Shown: one piece after another, positions 1 to 8,248 of the stretch | Layout of the letters: each line of letters begins with the position of its first letter | Position numbering within the stretch: the first letter of the stretch is position 1 | Origin: Clostridia bacterium | GTDB taxonomy: Bacteria; Bacillota; Clostridia; Christensenellales; CAG-138 | Direction of reading: 5' to 3' | DNA: 50,003 bases | NCBI GenBank assembly: GCA_030533005.1 | Contig: JAUNJX010000012.1 | Coordinates: forward strand, 1 to 50,003 | The notes under the pieces: model-generated | Databases searched by the model: none | Seen by the model: the letters and a program-made list of their open reading frames with translations, nothing else | Told to the model about the DNA's origin: nothing | Position numbers and translations under genes: made by a program

Positions 1-62
1 TGGCTGTAAGCGGGCTTGCGGGGGGCGCAGGGCTTGCATACCGGCGCAAACGGCGAAATTAA
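1..62 (+). CDS. C-terminal end of a membrane-anchored protein (partial)
   Basis: Only the last 19 codons are inside the window (frame beginning at base 3, TAA at 60-62). They encode a Gly/Ala/Leu-rich hydrophobic stretch followed by Tyr and a basic tail (RRKRRN). A hydrophobic segment capped by positive charges at the extreme C-terminus is typical of membrane-anchored or sortase-anchored surface proteins in Gram-positive bacteria. Any sorting motif would lie upstream of the window, so the anchoring type cannot be decided. A terminator hairpin follows within 40 bases, which supports this being a real gene end. Function unknown. Confidence 0.45.
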   Translation, partial: AVSGLAGGAGLAYRRKRRN

Positions 63-92
63 GCAATAGCATTCGCCTGTTCTAATGCGAAA

Positions 93-120
93 CAGCGGCC
101 TTTTTTGGCCGCTGCTTTTG
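93..120 (+). terminator. Rho-independent terminator of the partial gene
   Basis: An 8-bp stem (CAGCGGCC / GGCCGCTG) with a T6 loop is followed by CTTTTG. It lies just after the upstream gene's stop. It may also act on the convergent leftward pilin unit, where the stem is followed only by TTTCGC. Confidence 0.6.
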
Positions 121-165
121 TCTGTGCGCTTTTGAAAATGCCGCCTGCCGCGCGAGCGGCCGGCG

Positions 166-1038
166 CTATGGATAGGCTTTCTTTACCTGATCGTACCACG
201 TCAGCGCGTTTGCGAACGTCTTGTCCGCTGTGCCCGCGTCGGCGCTCAGGACGCATTGCGTGCCGCGGTCAAAGTCGAGCACCTTGTAGACCTCATTGTT
301 GTCGGTGGATTTTTTGACCTTCATTTCCCATACTTCATAGGTGTTTGTGTCAACATTATAACGCATGACGGGCACGGACGCGCCATAGGCGAGCTTGGTG
401 ATGTCTATGTCCGACCAGACGACATACTCTATCTTTTTGGAGGACGAGTTGTTTTTGGTTGCCCATGTGGCGATATTGTGGGAGCCGTAGCTGGGAAGAT
501 AGGGGAACATGATCCGGATATTCGGCCCCATCTTGGAGGTGGAATCGATGCGGGCGGCTATTCTGGCGCCGTTTGCGACCACCTTGTCAAAGCCCGTGCG
601 GATGGAGACCGTGGGGTCGAAATATTGCATCGCGCCTTGCCCGTGCAGCGAACACACCAGATGGATATTGCCCAAAAGATCCGGATATATGCTGATCCTG
701 CCGCCGCCGGGGCAAACCGCGGCGTAGTCCTGCGGGAGCTTCTCCAGCGCCGCCATGGCCTTTGCCTCCGCTGCCTTGCCCTCCAGCGGACGCGTCGAAA
801 ACGTATCCAGCGGGTCGTTGTCCGAAGGGGGCAGCTCGGATTCCATGGCGGTCATGGCCGTGGAATTGGCGGCATTTTCCAGCGCAAGGCATTGCGCCGT
901 GCAGCTTTCCGCCTGCGATTGCTTCTGCGCGCTGCCCAGCATTGGCATACCAATGCCTAAAAGGACGCCGATGAGCGCTACGGTGATGAGAAGCTCCATA
1001 AGGGTAAAGCCGCGAAGGGATCGTGCGCTGTTTTGCAT
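166..1038 (-). CDS. Minor prepilin, 290 aa (type IV pilus)
   Basis: The N-terminus is a class III signal: a 10-residue leader ending in Arg-Gly, then FTLMELLITV and about 20 more hydrophobic residues. The prepilin peptidase would cut after Gly10, leaving Phe+1 and Glu+5. The roughly 255-residue C-terminal domain is not one I recognise, although it has pilin-like composition. The start is the ATG at 1038, preceded by AAAGGAG; the open frame upstream overlaps the previous gene and is spurious. It is the last of five leftward prepilin-like genes, 23 bases after its neighbour. With 290 aa it is larger than the other small pilins of this unit and could be a tip or adhesive subunit. Role as a pilus subunit is inferred from the signal and context. 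Confidence 0.85.
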   Translation of the reverse strand: MQNSARSLRGFTLMELLITVALIGVLLGIGMPMLGSAQKQSQAESCTAQCLALENAANSTAMTAMESELPPSDNDPLDTFSTRPLEGKAAEAKAMAALEKLPQDYAAVCPGGGRISIYPDLLGNIHLVCSLHGQGAMQYFDPTVSIRTGFDKVVANGARIAARIDSTSKMGPNIRIMFPYLPSYGSHNIATWATKNNSSSKKIEYVVWSDIDITKLAYGASVPVMRYNVDTNTYEVWEMKVKKSTDNNEVYKVLDFDRGTQCVLSADAGTADKTFANALTWYDQVKKAYP

Positions 1039-1061
1039 GCTGTTCAACTCCTTTGAAGGGT

Positions 1062-1625
1062 TCAATCGCTCTGTGCGGGCGGATTCAGGGGACGCACATA
1101 AAATTCGTTCCATACATGGCTTTGCGTCTGCGCGTTGTATACGGTCAGGGCGACGTAGAAAAGCTTTTTTTCCGGCAGATACACAAACCGCGTGGCGTTC
1201 TCCCCGCTGAATTCCAGGCTGCTCGTGTATGCGCCAACGCTGATGAGCGGGTAGACGATATCCGTGTCCTTCGCGGAGCGAGCCGCAACGCAGGCCACAT
1301 CGTCGATATCGCAAAGTGTAAGCTGTACGTTGGGGCCAAAGCGCTGGCTGTCATAGATAAAGGCGCCGCCGTCTGATGCAAAAGCGCCCGAAGCGCTTCG
1401 GATGTTGGACGCAAAGCGCAGCTCCTGCGCCACCGCCTCGCTCAGGGTGGAACAAAGCACCGTCGCCTCGGCGCCGGAGGTGAGGTTGCGGTAGGTAGAG
1501 GTGACGGCGGGCAGGGAAAACGCGATGGCCGCCGTCAAAAGACCCATTACGGCAACGGCGCACAGAATTTCCATCAGGGTCATACCACGGCGGGAACGAA
1601 GCTTCTTTTTCATGCCGATCTTCAT
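1062..1625 (-). CDS. Minor prepilin, 187 aa (PilW/GspJ-like position)
   Basis: A 14-residue basic leader ends in SRRG, followed by MTLMEILCAV and a hydrophobic helix, so Glu+5 is present but Met replaces the usual Phe at +1. The rest is a short globular domain whose only family hint is its size and place in the operon, similar to the GspJ/PilW type of minor pilin. The ATG at 1625 has AAAGGAGG upstream and lies 1 base from the stop of the preceding gene, so translation is probably coupled. A longer open frame begins at 1655 but would overlap the neighbour and lacks a better ribosome binding site. Likely assembles in the pilus tip or priming complex with the neighbouring minor pilins. Confidence 0.8.
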   Translation of the reverse strand: MKIGMKKKLRSRRGMTLMEILCAVAVMGLLTAAIAFSLPAVTSTYRNLTSGAEATVLCSTLSEAVAQELRFASNIRSASGAFASDGGAFIYDSQRFGPNVQLTLCDIDDVACVAARSAKDTDIVYPLISVGAYTSSLEFSGENATRFVYLPEKKLFYVALTVYNAQTQSHVWNEFYVRPLNPPAQSD

Positions 1626-1626
1626 G

Positions 1627-1944
1627 CTATTCCGCCTCCTTTGCAGGGCGCGCATAGGAATAAAGCTCGCCTGCGGCGCCGGTGTAGTCGGCGTCTATGC
1701 GGACGCTTTCGTCCTCGATCTGCACGGTGACGGGTACGCTGCCGGTTTTGCTTCCCTCCTCGGCGATGGAGATCTCCCGATAAAGCAAGGCGCTTGCAAG
1801 CGCGGTCTCCCTATGGATGCGGATGGCGGTGCTGACCATGACGGCAAGCATGGCGGCGGAAAGGGTGAGCAGCAATATGGCGACCAGCGTTTCCACCAGC
1901 GTTTCGCCGCGGCGGGCATACAGCTTATATAGAATAGGCTTCAT
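1627..1944 (-). CDS. Small minor prepilin, 105 aa, with Glu at +1
   Basis: The leader MKPILYKLYARRG is followed by ETLVETLVAI and a hydrophobic helix, giving the canonical Glu+5 but a charged Glu instead of Phe at +1. The mature protein would be only about 92 residues, in the range of PilV/GspI-type minor pilins. Its ATG at 1944 overlaps the previous stop by 4 bases (ATGA) and has GGGGAGG nine bases upstream. The residue at +1 is normally methylated Phe, so the substitution may affect maturation. Identification as a minor pilin rests on the cleavage motif and the operon. Confidence 0.8.
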   Translation of the reverse strand: MKPILYKLYARRGETLVETLVAILLLTLSAAMLAVMVSTAIRIHRETALASALLYREISIAEEGSKTGSVPVTVQIEDESVRIDADYTGAAGELYSYARPAKEAE

Positions 1945-2618
1945 GCGCTTTCCTCCCCGGCTTGGCTTATGATACCTGCGCCATAGGTAACGGTCGTGGT
2001 GGTGAGAAGGGTACGCACCTCCTTGCCGTCGATGAGCGTCATGCTCGTCTGCTCACGCAGCGCGAGGGTGGCGGGGATATAGAGGCGCAGGTCGTAGCTG
2101 CTTTTGCTGGGCGAGGCAGCGGTGCCCTCCTTGGCGGGGAGGGTGAAGAATGCCTCGATGCTGTAGGGTGAGGCGCCGCCCTTGCCCTGCATGTAGGCTG
2201 TGCCATAGACGGTGCGCCCGCCTTCGCTCATGACGGTGAAGGGGATGGGGACGTTTTGCGCCCGCTCGCCCGTATAAACCTGCCTGGCCCACGCGCAAAG
2301 CTGTTTTTTGAGATAAACGTTTTGCAGCTGCGCATCGGTTTCGGGATCGGGATATTCCGTGGTCGCATCCGCATCGCCCGTTTTGGTTTCCTTAACGGTA
2401 AAGACGGCGCCCTGCAAATCGTCGCGTACCAGACGCACGGCGGAGCTTAAAATGAAATACGTCTGCTGATCCTGCCGAAGATGGGTGAGACGACCCGCGT
2501 TGGCGGCAGCCGCGGTGAGCACCACGCCGCCCACCATCATGCATACAAGGAAGAACAGCAAGGCGACAAGTATGCTTGCGCCCCGCTGGCTATGGAGTTT
2601 TTGCCGTAAAGCCCGCAT
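1941..2618 (-). CDS. PilX/GspK-like minor prepilin lacking Glu+5, 225 aa
   Basis: The N-terminus MRALRQKLHSQRG is followed by ASILVALLFF and a long hydrophobic helix. A prepilin peptidase site is present, but position +5 is Val rather than Glu. Absence of Glu+5 is the hallmark of GspK-type pseudopilins and is also seen in PilX-like proteins, which cap the pilus tip because they cannot salt-bridge to a subunit above. The downstream region starts with a helical stretch (RLTHLRQDQQTYF) as in PilX_N proteins. AAAGGAG precedes the ATG by five bases. It sits between the giant prepilin and the smaller pilins, which fits a tip complex. The capping role is an inference. Confidence 0.75.
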   Translation of the reverse strand: MRALRQKLHSQRGASILVALLFFLVCMMVGGVVLTAAAANAGRLTHLRQDQQTYFILSSAVRLVRDDLQGAVFTVKETKTGDADATTEYPDPETDAQLQNVYLKKQLCAWARQVYTGERAQNVPIPFTVMSEGGRTVYGTAYMQGKGGASPYSIEAFFTLPAKEGTAASPSKSSYDLRLYIPATLALREQTSMTLIDGKEVRTLLTTTTVTYGAGIISQAGEESA

Positions 2619-2630
2619 GCTGCTCCTTTC

Positions 2631-5600
2631 TTATGGCGTGATCCAGTTGCCGAAGAATATCGGCGTGCCGTTATGGTCGTGCACAAAGCTCGGCCATGGG
2701 GAGGCTGTGCCCGCAAGACCCGTGTCAAAGGGATGCGAGTGCGCGGCGTCCACCTTGTACGGTTCAAAGGCCGCCATGATTTCCGCGTTTGTTTTTGTAT
2801 CGTAGGCAAAGCAGCCGCTGTTGTCGATGCCAAAGGGCAGGTATCCTTCCTGGCCGGATACGTCGTAGTAGGAGGCGCAGTAGGCGTTTGTGATGCGGCT
2901 GGAATTGCTCTTTACAAAGCCCGCCTGCGCATTTTTGTTTTGGAACGTGTTGGTGGTGATGGCAAAGCAATATTCGATGCTGCCGCTGTTGGTGCAGACG
3001 AAGCCGCCGCTCTCGCCGTCCCGGATGCTGCCGCCCGCGCTGCCGCGCGTGTAGAGTACGGCGCCGCAGTTTCTGATTTCACCCTCGTTGATGGCGACGA
3101 AGCCGCCGTTCATGCCGCTTGTGTCGATGTCGAAGCCAGCCGTGAAGCAGTTGGAAATGCTGCCCGTGCGCGTGTCGCCCATCGTGTTTTTACCGTTTAC
3201 GCCAACAAGCCCGCCCGCGCGATCACCGGAAGCGCGGATGGTGTTTCCGTTTTGCCCGGCAACAAAGAAAATATTGGAAAGCGTGCCTACATTGACGCCG
3301 AAAAGGCCGGTGTTTTGGCTGCCGCCCTGTACGCCCAGATCACGGATGACATAACAGCCGCCGTCATAGCTGTTGCGGAAGCAGTGCTGCGCGTCGCCGA
3401 TGGGGGTGATCGTGCTGCTTTGGCCGTCTATGTCATGTCCCTGCAGGAATTGCACGATGGCGTCGCTTCTTCTATACGTTCCCTCATGCGCGGCGTCGGT
3501 ATAGCCCCAGCCCCAGTAGAAAAGATCCGAACGGCCATCGGCCAGCGCCTTGAGCTGGCGCGCGGTACGGACGGATACGCTTCCGGCCGGCGTCAAGGCG
3601 GCGGTAGGCACGACGGTTTTGGCAAAGCAAGGGTTGAAGTAATACACCGCCCCGTCAATGCCGATGCGATAATAGAAGCTGTGGCGCATATTCTGATCGC
3701 TGTTCCCGCCGGCGTCGTCAATCTTGATCGTTTCGGCAAGCTTCTGGCCATATCCCATGCCCATGATCGTGTCGCTGTCATAGCTGTGCCTGAAACGATA
3801 GACCTTGTAATCGACGCCGCCTATGGAGCAGGTGCCGTGATCCGTCTGGGTTTTGAGATCAAGCTCGTTATAGTAAGCTTCGCCGTCGCCGTCGGTTTGC
3901 TGCCGGCCAAACGTTACCTGTGTAATCGTTTCCGTAGTGAGGATGGCGTAACCGTCATCTGTGATTTCCAATTGCTTATCGCGTCCCTCCGCGTCATCAA
4001 GCTGGTTGAAGGCAGTGGTATAGTAGCCGTAGGATATTTTTCCGTCGCTGCTTACATAACGTTCATAATAAGCGAGGTAGCTGCCAGTCGCCGCCGGCCA
4101 GTCGCCGTAATGGGGCATGACGTTGGAGCCCGTGCGCGAAGTATAGTTTTCCGAGAGGATCAGGAAGGCGAAGGGATATGCCCCGCCGAGCTCGTAAGGG
4201 TAGGTATGGCTGCCCATGGGATGCACGAAGCGTTGGGTATCCAGCGCATGGGTGACTGTGACGCCGGTGCTGCCCAATTCCCGCATGGCATCATAGGTGA
4301 GCCTCGTGCCCAGCGTGGAATCCGTTAGCCCCGCGGTACCCCAATAATAGCAATTCGCCAGATACCGTTCCGCAGTGGCGGAAAAGCCGTAGCCCTGCGT
4401 TTGATACAGCCGCTTGTCCGCGTCGTCTACCTGATTATAGGTACAAAGGGCATAGCAGTCGGAACAGGAAACGGTATTGTTGCGAAGGATGAAGCCTGCG
4501 GCGTTGCCGCTCTTTACGGAAAGCTTGCCCAGCGCGTAGGCGCCCTTGACGGAGGCTGCGGTGCTTTCGCCGGCAAAACCGCCTACCGCGCCCGCGTTGC
4601 CGGCTGTAAGCAGCTTGGTGTTGGCATAGCATTGCGCGATCTCCGTTTGCGCGCCCAAAAGCGTGCCTGCAAAGCCGCCTGCAAGGCTGGCATTTTCCAG
4701 CTCCATCAAGGTGGGACTTACCAAGCTGTCGCAAACGCTGCTGTTTTCGATCGCGCCCGCGAAGCCGCCGACGGCGTCAGCCGGGGTGCGCAGTGTGCAG
4801 CCGCCGTATTGACCCGTGCTGCCGATAAAGATGTTTTCCGTGGTATCCTTGGCGAACACATAGCAGTCGCTTGCCATGTACTTGCTGCTGTTGGCGCGCT
4901 CCGTCGCGTCGGAGAGCCTGCCCGCGAGAATGCCCGCGTAGCCTGTGCCGCCGCTGACGCTGGGATTTTGCAGGCGTATGCGGGTAAGGCGGGCGGTGGT
5001 GGTGCAAAGGCCGAACATGCCTGCGTGCGAGGCGTCCGCAATGGAAGCGTCCGGCACGACGTTCAAGCTGTTGATCACATGGCGGTTGCCGTCAAAGATG
5101 CCGGTAAAGGGATGCGTGGCGTTGCCGATGGGCTGGCTGATATACTGCGCCTGATAGGTGAGAAAATCGATGGGGCGCCCCTGCGAAAACGCCCTGTCCC
5201 AATAGACGCTTTGCGCGGGCAGGCCGAGCCTGTAGAGCTGACGCGCGCTGCGGATGGCTATGGGCGTGGGCTCGTCGATCTGCGCGGGGCGCGCGTCCCC
5301 GCTGTTAAAGACGTATTTGGCAAAATTCGGATTGGCGAAGAAACGATAGCCGCCCGCCGAAAACGCGTGGAAATAGCTGTCCTGCGGCGGCGTGGCGGGA
5401 GCGGCCGCGGCCTGCTTCTGCGCAATGCTCTCCTCCTGCGCCACGGCGGGGAAAAGCCATGCCCGGCAGGTCAGCGTTTGACCGTCGGCAGCCTTTACGT
5501 TGACGAGCTGCGCGCTGTCCACAAGCGCAGCGGCGTGGAAGCCCTCCGCCGTGAGGTAACGAAGCGCGGGCGCGGGATCGGCGGCTTCGCACAAAACGGC

Positions 5601-8027
5601 ATAGCCGTCCGCGGCGAGCGCATAGGCATCGTCGTCAAGAAGCGTGTCAACCGTAACGCCGTTTCCGGCAAAAAAGCCGTATCGCCCGTTTGCGTATCTT
5701 TCATAATAGACGAGGTATTTTTCGCCCTGCCGTTCGGGCCAGTCGCCGTAATGATCGATGGGATAGGGCGTGGCGTTGTCGGCGCCCGCCGCGTCGGTCG
5801 GTATGGGGAAGGGGTATGCGCCGGTCATGGAATAGGGATGGGTATGCGCGGCGCCGGCGCTTGTCCAGCGCGCGTCGAGCAGCTTTGTCGTGACAAGGTC
5901 TGTCGCCATGGCGTCGTAGGAAAGCCCCTCGCCGTAAGTCTGCCCCGCGTCGGTGCAGAATTCCGTGATGCCGTCGGTGCGAAGATAATAGCGCCCGTCC
6001 GCGCTTTGCCCCTTGGCCGCGTCCGCGAAGGCAAAGACCTTTGCGCCCATGTTCCTGCGCTGGCCGTTTGCATCGGGATTGATGAATGCCGGCGCGTACA
6101 GCCCTTCCCCGTAGGTCACGGCGGTATAGCAGGAGGTGAAGGACGCGTTGCCGGCGACGTTTGCAAAGCCGCTAAGCTGGCAGCCCTCCGCCGCATCCGT
6201 AAGATCAAGCATGCCCGCAGAATAGCAGGCGGCGCTCACGCCGCCGTCGGCAAGGCCGAGAAGCCCGCCCAGCCTGTCCGCCGCGCCCCCCATGACGCAG
6301 GTGAGCGCGCCGGTGTTTGCATAGCAGCGTTCTAGGGAGACGTTTTGGGCAAAGCCGATCAGACCTCCCGCATAGCGAGCCTCTGCGGGTTGATCGCCCA
6401 GCAGTGTGAGAGAGGGTACGGCCGCGAAGCAGTCCGTCGCAGCGCCCCCTTGCATCCAACCTATTAGCCCGCCCGCGTACCGTACGCTTTGGGGCAGCTC
6501 CATCAGACAATCGGCGTTCGCCGCGCCGCTTGCGGCCGTCGCGTAAACGCGGCAATCCGTGATGCTTGCCTTGCCGCCCTCCACGCGCCCTGCGAGCATG
6601 CCGGCGTGCGTGACGGTGGGGCTTTGCGCCAGGGCGAGCTTGGCGTCGGACAGCCGCACCCTGCGAAGGGCGCTGCCCTCCCCCCCTGTGAATATGCCGA
6701 AAAGCCCCGCTGTGTTATCGCTTTGGGCGCCGTTTTTGTTCATGCCCAGCGGGGCGTTTGCGATCGCGTTGCCCTGCCCGTCGAACACGAGCAGCGCGGC
6801 GTTGGATATGGCGGTAAGCGAAGCGGGGGCTTTATAATCCGGCGTGACCTTTTGCCTGGCGGTGTTTTTCCAGTCCAGCGCTGCGGTGAGCCTGGCTTCA
6901 AAGGAGCCGGCGGGCGCATAGCCGGAGGCCGCGTCCAGATTTTGCAGGTGCCGGAAGCAGTGTATGCTGACGCTTTCGTTCTTGTCCTTTTCCCGCAAAA
7001 CGCTGTCAAAAAGGCTGTTGGAGAAGAAGGACACCTCATCGGATTCGAGATACAGTATCTTCTTGTCCACGTCCAGCGCCTTTTGCGCTTTGCCGCTAAG
7101 ATAGAGGTCGTGGCCGGGTATAATGAGCGCGTTGCCGTCCTTGTCCGCAAAATTGTCCTTGAAGCGGCGGCTGCTGCCGTTGGGATCGCTGCTGCCATCC
7201 AGACTGTCCAGCACAATGTATATGTCCCCGTTTACATCCTCCTTAAAGGGCAGCTTGACGACGGCGCCGGAAAGCGTGGGGTCGCTGGAGATAAAGCTGC
7301 CCAGAAGGGTCTCCTTGTCGATGCGAAAATACAGCGGCTCCGCGCCGGCGGCTGTGGCGTCGGTCACGGTGAGGGTGTAGACGGTACCCGCTTCGACCTT
7401 TGCAAAGCGGACGTAGAGCTCCTCATCGTTGACCAGCGTAAAATCGGGCGTCTTGGTGCGCATGGCCTCCAGACCCGCGCCTACGGCGCCGCCAAAATAG
7501 CCTATGCTTACGCCATCCTCCGTCTTGCGCCGCGCAGCGTCGCGCAGGCGCACGGCCTCCGCGTAGCTAAAGCCCTCCTTGCCGTAAAAAACGCCGTAGA
7601 TATCCCCGGTTTTGGAATTGTATTCGATGAAATACTGATCGCTTAGCACACTGGGATCGATAGCGCCTGCGGGCAGGATATCGAGATAATCATCGGAAAG
7701 ATAGGTATGCCCCGCGTAATGGTAATCGCCTTTTGCGTTGAGCTCGCCTGGCAGGTCGGCTTTTTGCGCGGCATTGGCCGTGTCAAAATCATCGAACGTG
7801 CCCAGGGCGGCCATGGCGGTGCTTTTGTTCTGCGCGGCCACAAAGATCTGACGGGCGACCGCGTCCAGCTCCGTCCGTTCAAGATCGTCCCTGCTTTGAC
7901 CGATGAGGGGGATGGCAACGGCAGCTAACAAAACCACGATGGCGACCACGATCAGCAGCTCTATGAGCGTAAAGCCGCGCCGTGTGCGCTGTGGGGCATT
8001 GGCCGCGCGGGATCTTTCATCGTGCAT
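2631..8027 (-). CDS. Giant prepilin with three GLUG-type repeat clusters, about 1,798 aa
   Basis: An 18-residue leader ending in TRRG is followed by FTLIELLIVV and a hydrophobic helix, a perfect type IV prepilin signal with Phe+1 and Glu+5. The remaining roughly 1,750 residues are far longer than ordinary pilins (120-300 aa). GLUG-like motifs (for example AGGLIGWMQGG, AGGLIGFAQ, VGGFAGES, AGGLVGVN) form three clusters near residues 470-600, 1030-1160 and 1570-1680. The first two modules end in a shared HYGDWP...YYERY signature near residues 759 and 1306, and the third ends the protein with a similar FFGNW. GLUG motifs occur in large bacterial surface proteins such as M26 peptidases and adhesins, so a role as pilus-tip adhesin is inferred. 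Start is uncertain: AGGAGG lies 15 bases before the ATG at 8027, and in-frame TTG codons at about 8036 and 8030 are better spaced. First gene of the leftward unit. Confidence 0.85.
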   Translation of the reverse strand: MHDERSRAANAPQRTRRGFTLIELLIVVAIVVLLAAVAIPLIGQSRDDLERTELDAVARQIFVAAQNKSTAMAALGTFDDFDTANAAQKADLPGELNAKGDYHYAGHTYLSDDYLDILPAGAIDPSVLSDQYFIEYNSKTGDIYGVFYGKEGFSYAEAVRLRDAARRKTEDGVSIGYFGGAVGAGLEAMRTKTPDFTLVNDEELYVRFAKVEAGTVYTLTVTDATAAGAEPLYFRIDKETLLGSFISSDPTLSGAVVKLPFKEDVNGDIYIVLDSLDGSSDPNGSSRRFKDNFADKDGNALIIPGHDLYLSGKAQKALDVDKKILYLESDEVSFFSNSLFDSVLREKDKNESVSIHCFRHLQNLDAASGYAPAGSFEARLTAALDWKNTARQKVTPDYKAPASLTAISNAALLVFDGQGNAIANAPLGMNKNGAQSDNTAGLFGIFTGGEGSALRRVRLSDAKLALAQSPTVTHAGMLAGRVEGGKASITDCRVYATAASGAANADCLMELPQSVRYAGGLIGWMQGGAATDCFAAVPSLTLLGDQPAEARYAGGLIGFAQNVSLERCYANTGALTCVMGGAADRLGGLLGLADGGVSAACYSAGMLDLTDAAEGCQLSGFANVAGNASFTSCYTAVTYGEGLYAPAFINPDANGQRRNMGAKVFAFADAAKGQSADGRYYLRTDGITEFCTDAGQTYGEGLSYDAMATDLVTTKLLDARWTSAGAAHTHPYSMTGAYPFPIPTDAAGADNATPYPIDHYGDWPERQGEKYLVYYERYANGRYGFFAGNGVTVDTLLDDDAYALAADGYAVLCEAADPAPALRYLTAEGFHAAALVDSAQLVNVKAADGQTLTCRAWLFPAVAQEESIAQKQAAAAPATPPQDSYFHAFSAGGYRFFANPNFAKYVFNSGDARPAQIDEPTPIAIRSARQLYRLGLPAQSVYWDRAFSQGRPIDFLTYQAQYISQPIGNATHPFTGIFDGNRHVINSLNVVPDASIADASHAGMFGLCTTTARLTRIRLQNPSVSGGTGYAGILAGRLSDATERANSSKYMASDCYVFAKDTTENIFIGSTGQYGGCTLRTPADAVGGFAGAIENSSVCDSLVSPTLMELENASLAGGFAGTLLGAQTEIAQCYANTKLLTAGNAGAVGGFAGESTAASVKGAYALGKLSVKSGNAAGFILRNNTVSCSDCYALCTYNQVDDADKRLYQTQGYGFSATAERYLANCYYWGTAGLTDSTLGTRLTYDAMRELGSTGVTVTHALDTQRFVHPMGSHTYPYELGGAYPFAFLILSENYTSRTGSNVMPHYGDWPAATGSYLAYYERYVSSDGKISYGYYTTAFNQLDDAEGRDKQLEITDDGYAILTTETITQVTFGRQQTDGDGEAYYNELDLKTQTDHGTCSIGGVDYKVYRFRHSYDSDTIMGMGYGQKLAETIKIDDAGGNSDQNMRHSFYYRIGIDGAVYYFNPCFAKTVVPTAALTPAGSVSVRTARQLKALADGRSDLFYWGWGYTDAAHEGTYRRSDAIVQFLQGHDIDGQSSTITPIGDAQHCFRNSYDGGCYVIRDLGVQGGSQNTGLFGVNVGTLSNIFFVAGQNGNTIRASGDRAGGLVGVNGKNTMGDTRTGSISNCFTAGFDIDTSGMNGGFVAINEGEIRNCGAVLYTRGSAGGSIRDGESGGFVCTNSGSIEYCFAITTNTFQNKNAQAGFVKSNSSRITNAYCASYYDVSGQEGYLPFGIDNSGCFAYDTKTNAEIMAAFEPYKVDAAHSHPFDTGLAGTASPWPSFVHDHNGTPIFFGNWITP

Positions 8028-8122
8028 CAAGGGCAAACGATCCTCCTGCAAACGTGTTTTTGCAATGGGCAAGGCGATAGGGCAAATCGTGATAAACTTA
8101 TACTTCGTCATATATTTAGGAA

Positions 8123-8151
8123 AGTATAGCATAAATTGCCGCCAATCGCAA
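8123..8151 (-). promoter_or_regulatory. Promoter of the leftward prepilin unit
   Basis: On the minus strand TTGCGA, a 17-base spacer and TATACT are present, with TGC just before the -10 (extended -10). The start of transcription would fall near 8116, about 90 bases ahead of the giant prepilin start. No competing site of similar quality is seen in the leader. Confidence 0.65.
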
Positions 8152-8188
8152 TTTATTAGACGCATTTTGCGATTCCAACGTATTTTTC

Positions 8189-8217
8189 TTTCAAAATCTG
8201 TCGAAAGAATGTATAAT
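8189..8217 (+). promoter_or_regulatory. Promoter of the rightward pilus-machine unit
   Basis: A perfect TATAAT at 8212-8217 lies 17 bases after a weak TTTCAA. It sits about 30-45 bases ahead of the pilB start and within 40 bases of the leftward promoter, so the two pilus transcripts diverge from one compact control region. Confidence 0.55.
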
Positions 8218-8248
8218 ACTTCTAAATAAAGATCAAGAATCCAAAAAC

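Noticed and set aside
1..62. Calling the partial protein an LPXTG sortase substrate
   Set aside because: The hydrophobic segment and basic tail fit, but the sorting motif would be outside the window.
166..1314. A longer form of the 290-aa minor pilin starting at 1314
   Set aside because: The extra 92 codons overlap the previous gene out of frame and place residues before the prepilin leader, which must be N-terminal.
2673..6335. Two long open frames (551 and 644 codons) on the plus strand opposite the giant prepilin
   Set aside because: They mirror the codon pattern of the GC-rich prepilin gene, have no pilin-independent domains or ribosome binding sites, and the minus-strand protein has clear repeats and a signal.
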